A stretch of DNA of 64,000 nt from contig CP136066.1 of NCBI GenBank assembly GCA_032622095.1, positions 173,043,164 to 173,107,163 on the forward strand, given 5' to 3'. The notes under the pieces were generated by a model. It had not been told where the DNA came from and did no database searches. It worked only from the letters and a program-made list of their open reading frames with translations. Made by a program: the position numbers and the translations under genes. This DNA is from Siphonodentalium dalli. Lineage: Eukaryota > Mollusca > Scaphopoda > Gadilida > Siphonodentaliidae. This document shows positions 37,591 to 48,700 of this stretch, piece by piece (positions within the stretch are counted from its first letter, which is position 1; each line of letters begins with the position of its first letter).

Positions 37591-38035
37591 TTAAAGGTAC
37601 TAAATCATCAAGTTACAACAACAACAAAAGTTCTTCAAAATACGCTTTTGTTACCAGGGTCGATTAATTACAAAAAAATAATGCTAACCGCTGTCAACTA
37701 TGGTATAAAATTTCCCAAAACGTGTTATTTATCAACATGATGTTCAACGAAATATGACCGTATTATCACTTTCGAATCACGAAATGTGGCCGTATTACCA
37801 CTTGATTTTAGAGTTATCCGTCTTCATGCGCAATTTTGTCCAAGACAATCGTTTTGACGACTCGTTTCTGGGCCACAAATAACATTTCGAGAAATAAGAA
37901 ATTTTAAAAATCGATATCTGATCACTCTCAGCTTTGATGGTTGTACGTGTTCCTCGACTCGAATCAAATATTGTTCACACCCGAAGCCAAAGAAAGAGTC
38001 ATTTGGCAGCATTAATTCGGATTATGCATCTTTAA
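37591..38035. mobile_element. TTAA element B, copy 4
   Basis: It begins TTAAAGGTACTAAATC and ends GGATTATGCATCTTTAA. The interior is collinear with 30386-30827. About 445 bp, non-coding. Confidence 0.8.
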
Positions 38036-38049
38036 CCAATACAGACGGT

Positions 38050-39028
38050 TAGGGTGCATTTACATTGCTATAGAAATGTATATAGATCTGTATGAAGTCA
38101 CGTGTCGCGCATTACTGTGATCACAACATGATTACCAATAGTGAACGCGCGCTGATCTGTACTCTGGTAATTGACAATTCACTGCGAGTCGTGTCAGTTT
38201 AGGCCAGACATGAAAATGTATCAACTATCAGCAGATAACAGCGATTTGGTATGTGCCGCATGTATTTAAAGTGTATCCTTATACCACTTGATAATGGTTC
38301 GAAGAAAGAATGAAAATCATGCAGTTACCCTACAACACCCTTTATTTGACCAAATGTAGTAAATTTTTCAACTGATGACAATTCCAATGACAATGTTAAC
38401 CAATGTAGGACAATAATGTTTTCTTAAATTACATGCAGTTTTTATATATAGCTGTTAGACAATAAATATGATGATGATGACTGGCCACGGGGAGGGACCA
38501 GGACACAATCTTTCCAAGTGTTGGACATTTCCAACATTACATCCGCCCCTATGATAAGGTTGGAAACATTTCCAGCTGATGGCCATTCCAGTCCAAAATT
38601 TTGATAAAAAGTAGGAAATTATGCAAATATTGGTCCGAAAACAATACCCCCCCCCCCAAATAAAATGTTTGAAAATCAAACTACAAGATCATTTTTAATC
38701 TATTGTTGGTTTGGAAATTACAACTAATGTTGTGTCAGGTATGAAATATCCAACCGTTGAACAAGTTGCCACGTCCCTATCCGTGTTCAATATTCGAAAT
38801 ACACGGGTTGAAATGACAACGAAAACATTCGCCAAGCCCGAGTAACAATTAATCAAAACTGATTTGCCTGTCGCAATATATGGGCGTTGACCGTGACGTG
38901 TAGCGGTCACGATTTTTGCTCACACGAACTAATACCGTTTTCTTTCTGTGTGCATTTCTATATCAACCCGTTTACACTGTCTGCGTGTAGATCTGTGTAC
39001 ATTTCTATAGCAATGTAAATGCACCCTT
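38050..39028. mobile_element. 1-kb hAT-like element C, complete copy
   Basis: The left end AGGGTGCATTTACATTGCTA and right end TAGCAATGTAAATGCACCCT are inverted repeats of about 20 bp. The interior is matched, inverted, by 63208-64000. The (Y)AGGG start resembles hAT termini, but I could not see a target duplication. No transposase is recognisable. Confidence 0.7.
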
Positions 39029-39224
39029 AGCTAAATCCTGTATGCACAAGTTAGTGTTTATTCGTTTAATCGATATCACATCGTGACCAGTGGCTTTTTT
39101 AGATTCAAGAGAGCAGATGGGACTGGTAACCGTATATAGCCAGCATGACCTCTTCCACATGCTGGCTCAAAATATTTTTTTTTAAATGGATCTTGGCCGT
39201 CTTCCTTATCATCACAATACTGTG

Positions 39225-39660
39225 GCTGATGGGGTCATTGTCACAAGGCTTTTCTATGGTGATCACATTTGTACCCATGCAGCTTTTCATATTCATGCGA
39301 GCCTCAATGAACAATATTAGGTTAAGCTCATTGTTCTGAGTTGATGGATGAAAAACAACTTGAATTTTAATTTGATATTAGTTCATCTAATAATCTAACG
39401 TTTCTGATCAATGTCGTTAGAATGCTCGAATTATATTCCAATATAAGTTAATAAACGAAGTCAGTTTTGGAGAATGACGTCGACATTTGAGACATTTGAG
39501 TCACGAGCGCGATGACGTCATATTTCGCGACATATAAAGCATGCAATTAGAAAAGCTGGCTACGAATGTGATCGCCGGTGAAAAGCTGGCTACATTTGTG
39601 ATCGATTTAAAAAGCTGGCTACGAATGTGACCGGGGCCTTGTGACAATGACCCCATCGGC
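39225..39660. repeat. Inverted repeat enclosing a 3x short tandem repeat
   Basis: GATGGGGTCATTGTCACAAG (about 39228-39247) is the exact inverse of CTTGTGACAATGACCCCATC (about 39638-39657). Between them, at 39551-39634, AAAAGCTGGCTACRAATGTG is repeated three times at about 30-bp spacing. Confidence 0.75.
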
Positions 39661-41111
39661 AATACTGTGTCGGTGCTCACTTAGATCGTCATTCAGTCTA
39701 TCCTCTCAAATATTAGATATGAATATCAGAGGTCATGTTGAGAAAGAAATCGTTCGAAGTCTCCGGAACCTCTCTTATATCGCACTATATCATGTTATCA
39801 TCGCAAACATAGTTTTGCATTGATAATCTACAGTAACTATATAGGGGGGGGGTCGAGAAAATATGCCAGGATACAAGGTCCGAATTAGTGGGTTGGTCTG
39901 ATGCCTTATCGCAGATTTTTCCAATGCGATGTCAAAAAAAATCCATTTAAAAAATATATTATGACTTCTAAAATAATAATAAATATTCAATCTTATAAAC
40001 TGGACCAAAATGGAACATCAATTGAGAGAATGAAACTCCAAGTTTGAATATTTACCCAATAATTGTTCGTTTATAACACGATATCACGGGGCTTCTCACA
40101 AGGAAAGAACATCACTGAAAAAAAGCAATTCCATAATTTCTCACAGGTTTTCGTTGTTATTTTGACTTTCATCCATGTGATGTCAATGTCAGCTCATTTA
40201 TTTGTTCTAGTACTTTTAAATTAATTGAATATTGAAAGATATGCAGATTCCTGTATTATTAATTGTATGATGTTCATCCTTGGATATAGATACGTATGGA
40301 ATGTTTGGTATATACAAAATCAACTGATACATACAAAATCAGTTCATTTTGTATATATCAAAACTAAGTTTTTAGTCGCGACTGGACATTCGAAAACTAG
40401 AAGATCTCTTCATTCGGGCTCGGCCTTCTATTTTCCGAATGTCTAGCCTCTCGCCAATTATAACTCTGAAATATATAACGCAGCTCAACCTATAGATGCC
40501 ACACCCGTCCCCGATTGCTACTCATCTGGATATACTTTATTACACTCCTATGCGCAATTTCCATTGAAAACGCTGTTATTTAAAAATGGTAATGTCACTT
40601 GTGAATTATGTCATTTTCCGTGACGTCATTGACGTTACGTCGCTTACTGATCTAGACTGAATTTTCTATTGTTAATCTTTCTCCACATCGGGACTTTCAT
40701 GTATTAATTATGTGTGTTTTAATCATATATGGCGAACCAAATTGATGCAGAAATGTAATAAATAGAGTAATCAATTAGTTCCGATAATTACGTTCAATAA
40801 TTCACTCGCGCTTGTAAACGACCAACGTCTCACGCCTCTCATGCATTATTTAACGTAATTCTCGTAACCAATTGATTACTCTCTATATCTAAATATATAG
40901 AGTTATTCCCCGTCCATTGAAAATAATAAACTTTGTGCAGAAACTTGAGCACAGAACATACGTCGGTATCTCAACAAAAACAACATGTTCACATTTTATT
41001 ACATCGAATAAGTTGAAATACGTTTTGGAACTTCCTCTTTCAAATGGTATATAATATGGTATATATTTGATATGATGTGATCTGGGAGTCGAAATTAAGT
41101 GGGCCTTTTTT
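39661..41111. other. Non-coding with two small fold-backs
   Basis: Apart from hairpins at 40384-40442 (GACATTCGAAAACTAGAAG and its near complement) and 40764-40884, nothing could be assigned. Confidence 0.5.
40764..40884. mobile_element. Small fold-back element
   Basis: AGAGTAATCAATTAGTTCCG at the left is mirrored by CGTAACCAATTGATTACTCT at the right, with further pairing inside (AATTACGTT / AACGTAATT). Confidence 0.65.
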
Positions 41112-41581
41112 TTAAAGATATATAATCTGAATTAACGCTACTAAATGACTATTTCTTTGGTTTCGGTGTTAAAAACATATGTGAAACTAGTCGGGGAACC
41201 CACCCACCAAAGCTCAACTCTTAGCTTTAACGGGTGGATATATCAGATATCGATTATTGAAATCTGTTATTTTTACCACCTGGAATATTTGGCGGCCTAG
41301 CAAATATTACAATACATTATGCTATAGTTAACACTAATTACTTTGAATTATCTAGCTACCGATATATATACTCCCGATACCGATACCGGTACCAAATTGC
41401 GTTGAACAAAATGTTGATATATCACACGTTGTGGAAAATTTTATGCTAGAGTTGACAGTGGTTAGCATTATTACTATTAATTATTTATTTGTTGTAATTA
41501 ATCGATTCTGATAACTAAAGCGTCGTTGTTGTTGGAATCTAATGATACGGGGATCATCTAATCATAGTGTGTAGCTTTTAA
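41112..41581. mobile_element. TTAA element B, copy 5 (reverse, diverged)
   Basis: TTAA borders (41112-41115 and 41578-41581). The interior TTTCTTTGGTTTCGG ... TTGAACAAAATGTTGATATA is reverse relative to 30386-30827. Confidence 0.7.
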
Positions 41582-42555
41582 AAGTGTAAGACCTATATCT
41601 AGAAATGATCTTCTAACACCGCAAAAGGTTCCATTTCGATCAACAGCGTGTATTAAAAAAAGAGCGTTGATTGTTTCTTAATCCTTATATGGTACAGTAC
41701 ATCATTATTAACACCTTCCTGTCTTCCTCCCTCATGCAGTAGTCAGCAGAACCTGACAAAGATGGGAAATTATACCAGAAGAATTTTTATCGCTTTCTGT
41801 GTGTCGTTTTGTCTCTGTTGGCATAAGATGACTAACTCTACTTTTAAGAAGGAAAAGCGAAGGAGCTCTCACTTGAACTGTTACCAAGTTACTGTAAAGT
41901 TTATTTTTTTAGTTAAGACATTTTGGTCTGTTTTTGATACCGCCATCTCGCACTTCTAAGACAACAAATGAATTTAAAACTTCACAATTAACGTTGACAC
42001 CTTAACGCTCGATTTGGGTACCGGTACGAAAAATGTTAAGTACAAAATGGCTTCCCTTCGAACAAAATATTTTTTGCAGAAATGTCCAGGCATATTTTCG
42101 ATACTCAGACAGATTGATCGTAATCACGGTTGTGGTATTAATACCAGTTATCACCAACGAAACAACTACTCGTCAAAGTAATTAGTGTTAGCATGTATTA
42201 TAATAATACGAGAACGGTCATTTACCACGTTACCAAATTTCTCGGTATCCGTACCACCGTTTGGCGTACCGAAAAGTTTTATTTGATTCATTTTGATAAC
42301 AATTAACATCAAATTAATATACACCAGGCAGTATGTTCAAGCATATTATAAAAACCACATCCATCTTTAAATAGCTATTGTTATGAAATAACCAGTCCTG
42401 AAGAGATTAAATATACTTTCATGTTTGTGCTGAAACTTTAGCCTAGGCCAGGGTTAACTGGTCACCGCGGCAGTGACCGGTCATGAAAATTGCATGACTG
42501 GTTAACCATAAGCCAACAATACAGTACCATTTTAATATAAAAAAAGGGACTGGCT

Positions 42556-42627
42556 AGAGTGCCATATACTGCACTTTAACCGAACTGCCAAAGTGCTGTA
42601 AACAGTACTTTAACCAAACTAAGGTAC
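42556..42627. repeat. Palindromic short repeats upstream of L2HGDH
   Basis: Two units of about 35 bp with AGTGC...GCACTTTAACCRAACT. They lie in the presumed promoter or 5' UTR region directly before the start codon. Related units lie at 42990-43085 in intron 1. Confidence 0.65.
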
Positions 42628-42649
42628 TGTAGATCTATATGTTGCTTGC

Positions 42650-42759
42650 ATGGCATCATTTATCGCAGCAATTGTCAAATGCGTGTGTTCGTCACAACAA
42701 TGGCGGTGCCCGAGTGTTGATTCAACGCCGAATAAACGAGCGCTTTCAGACAGTATGAG
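42650..42759 (+). CDS. L2HGDH: L2HGDH exon 1
   Basis: 36 codons plus two bases, starting [13 protein letters not shown]. It encodes the presumed mitochondrial presequence. The donor is AG|GTAATT. Joining to exon 2 makes an AGA codon (R37) and keeps the frame. This exon is less conserved and is called from position, frame and the upstream in-frame stop. Confidence 0.8.
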
Positions 42760-45700
42760 GTAATTGGCCTGGGGATTTGGATCAACGTAGGATGATCCAT
42801 TTTCAAAATCTAAATCACGTGCCTGGTTACAGACTACTTAGTATGGACTCGAAAGAGACTATATATAGTCCCATGTTGAAATACCATAACCAAACGATTT
42901 GTGCATGGCTCCATGCATGCAGGCCATCAGTCATAACGTAGACCAATAGTTCATATACGAATTAAAGAATCATTACCCAAAACACATTTATTGCCGTATA
43001 CGGTACTTTAGCAATTTGACTAGAGTTTGGCTAAAGTGCCCTATACGGTACTTAAGCAGTTCGGCTAAAATGCGATATGCAGCCGGCTGCAACCTTGTTT
43101 TGTGCTAAACAATTCATTTGGGAGGAAGTTGTTGTGAAGTGCATAGTGGGACATTTATTCCAACTTCCCATTTAGCAAGTGATTCTTTGCTAAATTTATA
43201 TCTGAATTTTCCTGTGTTTTGATACTTTCACAATACGTGTAAATTGATTATTTTTGGTGATAACAAACATGACTTTTTCTCAAGTTTTTATGCCTTACAC
43301 ATCACTTCGATGCCTCAACATATTTTAAGTCATGTTTCGATAGTAAATCAATTTATTTCTTGCTCAGACGAACATTTTTGTTATATATATTATAGAAAGT
43401 TTTATAAACATTAACTGGTGTTTTGACATTATCAGTAGGTGTTCACCGGGGCAACGATACAGGTATTCAGACATGTCAAATCATGTCACTAGGTATTAAT
43501 ATAAAACGCAGATGACTGTAGTTGTAGAAATTTGTGAGTGAAAATGCTAACTAATGCAGTGAGTTGAGTTAGTGTTGATAGATAAAAAATTATAATAACA
43601 GCATTTATAACTGTCAATGGTTAATATTGGTCAAACATTGTGGATGACACTAACTTTTCATATAGGTAGCAAACTGAGTATGAAAGCTTAAAAAGTTATA
43701 TTATTCAATCTTTGCAGAAATGTTACTGGATCTTATGATATAGTTGTAGTTGGTGGTGGCATTGTTGGCTTAGCTGCAGCTAGAGAGCTAATCATCCGAT
43801 ATCCAAAATTGAGCTTTGCAGTGCTCGAGAAAGAGAATGAACTGGGTATGGTTACTTTCTACAACATTACAATTTATTGTTGTATGGTTGAGCAACTCTC
43901 CCATGTGACATATAGCAAAGTACTCTTGTGTGCCAAATAAAGGTATCTGTATGTTTATTAATTTTATGAGAAAAATCCACCCTGCAAGATGCTTATTCGG
44001 GTCTGCATGCACATTTAAAAATAATTGAGGTCTCTGTGCTAAATTTAATTAACAAATGCTGTACAAATAGTTTAATTACAACAAAATGTGGATTTTTCAT
44101 TCAACATGTTGTGCACATGGGGCATGTAGACAATGATGATGAATGATGGTTACATTTCCTGTGCATGTGTCAATTTTAAGCATGTCAATTGCGAAAACTT
44201 GCTTTATACTCAAGTCTACCAAAATAATTGTTCAAGTTATTAAATATTGAAAAATTTACATCTTCCACATGATATCGATTTTTCTGTGAGAAATGATTTG
44301 TTTCCACCACATGCTGACCACACATTACTATTCCGCCCTGCACTATTATTAAATTGTTCAGAAATTTCCACCCTGCACCTTTGTTCCACCCTGCACTTCT
44401 ATTTGGCACACGAGTAATATCCTCATTTGACAGGTGTTAAATTATGACAATACAAAAAAAGAAATGATATTTGAAAAAAAATAATACGGCATTACTCATA
44501 ACTTCAGTCTAAATATAGTAAATTGTCATGCGCGTAATCTATATATGGAGATGACAAACATGACCGTGGTACAGCTCAATAATATTTATTATGGCGTGCT
44601 TATCGCTATATCTTCATTGCATTGTTCTTTATTATATAGCATCTGAATGGGGAAATTTTCTTTCTGCATGTATTGTGAAGCAACATTGAAAAGTGCATTT
44701 TATTGCACGAAAATTGGTTAGAGGAAGAGTGACAACTTTTACATGTTTACATGACCTCAGGCACACGTCTGCAGATCCATATGTGTATCGCAATTATAAA
44801 CATTGCCTTAATAATATTAATGAGTTTTCACTGAAAAGGGGATTCCCATTTCATCTCTATAATCAGTTAGAATGCCAATGTCATTAGACGTAGTTGAAAG
44901 TAATGAGACGGAATCTGGATATTTATCAGACTCTCAGAACTGTTATTCTTATATCTGTTGTTAACTTTGTTCTCCATTCCATGTATTTCCTCTTTTACTG
45001 ACTCCTACAAATTTGTACAAATTTAATTTCTTTTCAGGGATCTCAGTAGGATACTATTAGATCATTGGCCTTAAATCCTCTGTCAAAGCTTGGTATCAAG
45101 TTATTGAAATTTTCTCGATTATAAAAAGCTAATGTCGTAGTAAAGACACTGATTTTTTAAAATGATAGTCCGAAAAGGTTGCCTTTTCAGGTGATCTGTG
45201 ACCAAGTGGACTTTTATTCAAGGAATAATTTTAATTTCTTGATGTACTAGCACTGTATATTGGTGTGACAAATCACAAATATATAGATTGCAATATATTT
45301 GTGATCGGCATGATGCATCATTTTTGTTATACAGTGTTGTCATATTACAAAATATAGTTTATTCTTTCTAAATAGTAGTAAATACTTTTAAGCGAAAAAT
45401 ATCAACCGTAAAGTACATAAAATTAAAATTATCATTTAATCTTGGTACTATAGCAATATTGCCATGATATAACATGATGTGGTGATAACATTTCTTCATT
45501 CAACGTTCATTTCCATCTATTTATCCTATTTGAACAAATTAGCTTTTTGAAATCTAATTTTGAAGTACGACAGAAAATAAAGTGGATCTCATTATATTTC
45601 CTTTATCTTCAGCTATGCACCAGAGTGGTCACAACAGTGGAGTGATACATGCAGGCATTTATTACACACCTGGTTCGCTTAAAGCCAAGCTTTGTGTTCG

Positions 45701-48700
45701 TGGACTTGATCTCACATACAAATACTGTGATGAAAATAAAGTGCCTTACAAGAAATGTGGAAAGGTGAGAAGATAATAACCAAAATAGTGCTCGACTAAG
45801 TCTCCTAAGGTATAGTTCTCAGATGAACGTTCTGAATTGTTTGCATATCTATGGGACATATCGCCCGCAATTCATTTATTACCCGACCCTCGATTATATA
45901 ACATGCTAGTCAGAATATTTGATAATAACACTACATCGCGTAATGAGATATATCCATTTTCATATGAAAAACGATGCCGATTCACACATGCCACAACATG
46001 ATATTTTGGCCCCAGAGTGCAGCGGGAGTCAATGGGACTAAATTTAATTCCTAGGCAACATATTGCCAATTCTAGGTTCATTTATGTATTATATATGTGT
46101 ATTTTCCTTGTCGGTCTTCTTATCAGCCATATACCATTAATGTTTATTACTGTGAATGGCTATGATTTTTGTCAGCATCAATTTTCGTGGTTTCTTATAA
46201 AAAAGGGCATTCATGGGGCATGAATTCATGGACATCACGCAATGAGTGCACTGGCTTAATTTCACATGCTGGTCAGTGCTGGTGAGGCATTTATTTATTG
46301 TTTTATGTAACCTGTGTGTGGTGAAACCCAAGCCTAGAAATAGTGAGCCTGTCATTTGCAGAATGAGGTTCCCAGAGGGTGAATTTAGTGATGCTACCCC
46401 GCATAGCGGGCTAGCATCACCAAATTCACCCTCTGGGGACCTCATTCTGCTTACACCTCAGCAGAATGAGGTTCCCAGAGGGTGAATTTGGTGATGCTAG
46501 CCCACTATGCGGGGTAGCATCATTAAATTCACCCTCTGGGGACCTCATTCTGCAAATGACAGACACCCTATTTCAAGGCTTGGCCTTTATCAAGAGATCA
46601 ATTTATTGGTTATTGTTTATACAAGCTATTATAGAAGGGACCAGATGATGTAGTATATAAATAATAATGAATAGATCACTGACAAACAACTGATACTTTT
46701 GTTAATTGTTAATAAATTGATTACGTCTTCTGTGTTTTTCCAACTCATTTTAAAACATGCCGAAAACAGACAAACCTCCCCCTCCCCTGGTATACAATGC
46801 CCCCAAGAATTAAAAGTATTTTACAGTATATGATTATCTATATATATATTTTGAGACTTCCGTATATATATATATATGTGTGTGTGTATGTGGGTACTTC
46901 ATGGAATCCAAAACGCGTGTACAGATTGAGCTCAAATTTCGTATGTAAGTGCAAAATCCCACCGACACGGCCGTGGTCACGTTTTGGAGAAGCTCAGAGC
47001 ACCGTTTCTCCAATCCCAAATCACTGCAATCGGCACTTCGGGGTTAATTGATATTCGCTCGCGATCCAAGAGGAGTAACTCTACATTTTTTCATATCTGT
47101 ATATGTATATTTTTATATCCATATTCACTTCAAACTGCTAAACCCGTTGAGCCAAAACTTGCTAATACCTTGCAAAATATAGAATTTACATTTTCTCATA
47201 TATACATTTCTTGTTACGGCTGAAAATCTTAGTCTATATTCAATACATTCATATAAACAAGCTCTAAACTTACACCCCTCGATTCGTGCTAACTGACACA
47301 GCTATATGGCTGCTAAAATTTAGTAAATTTACGAGGCAGTGCGATACGTCCCTGAATCTGACGGGACTTCCACTGCCTTCTCCTTTGACCATCTCGTAAA
47401 GGTGGGGTGTCACTTTCAAGCCGTGAAAACCAACAACAACGACATTGTTGGCGAGAAAATAATTAGTTCAAATTACTAATGCTAATTTTCTCTTTACGGC
47501 AATGTGAGAATCTTCGGGCAAGAATTTTCGGGTGGCCACCAAGCCCTGAATGACAACGACATCGTTGGCATACCCTCTTGATTAAAAAGACAGAATTAAC
47601 TCATTAAAAAATGCGTGTTGCCCCAAGCCGTGAATGACTATAAAGAGCGTCATTTTCGCTATCTACTTATCTGTATGACGGGAGTCTGTAGCCTGTCGCT
47701 CGAAATATTATGCAGAGACATTTCACGACGGGAAGCGTTTGTTTTCAATTCAATGCAATGTTATCGCTCGAGCGTTGTCTCGTTCCTAGGAAGGGGGGAT
47801 TTCTACGGGTAAATTTCGTTTCGCTATCTACTTATCTGTATGACGGGAGTCTGTAGCCTGTCGCTCGAATATTATGCAGAGACATTTCACGACGGGAAGC
47901 GTTTGTTTTCAATTCAATGCAATGTTATCGCTCGAGCGTTGTCTGTCGTTCCTAGGAAGGGGGGATTTCTACGTGTAAATTTTTCCGCCAGAAACAAAAA
48001 ATTTAATTAAAACAATTTAAAATTAAAAAAAATTAAAAATAAAAAAACAATTCAGAAAAAAAATATATTAAATTTAAAAAACATTAAATTCATATTAAAA
48101 AATAAAAAACAAAAATAAATAAAAACAAAATAATTTTAAAAATGTCATGTTTCTGACGAAATTTGGTACAAATGCAGCACAAGTGTCTCGGAACCTGTTG
48201 CAATTGCTTTTTCGAACAAAGCCATGGGACGAATGCCGCCAGTGGTGGGCTAACCTGCTAGTCTATACTATATATTTTGAGACTTCCGTATATATGTGTG
48301 TATATATGTGGGTACTTCATAGAATCGAAAACGCGTGTACGGATTGAGCTCAAATTTTGTATATAAGTGTAAAATCCCACGGACACCGCCGTGGTCGCGT
48401 TTTGGAGAAGCTCAGAGCACCTCTTCTCCCTTCCCAATCATCAAAATCACCGCAAACGCCACTTCGGGGGTTAAGGCATCAACAATCTTTATATTGACCA
48501 TATTCGGAGGTGTTAAGGATTAACGCTCTTTATTGCAATGGACGTGGCTAAACGACTGACCCCATGCGACCGAAATACGGATGCGCGACGAAATGCAATT
48601 ATCTCGATTAAAAAGGCAGAATTGATCTAAGCAGCGTTTGTTTACAATTCAACGCAACGCTATCGCTCGAAATATTATGCAGAGAGATTTCACGACGGGA

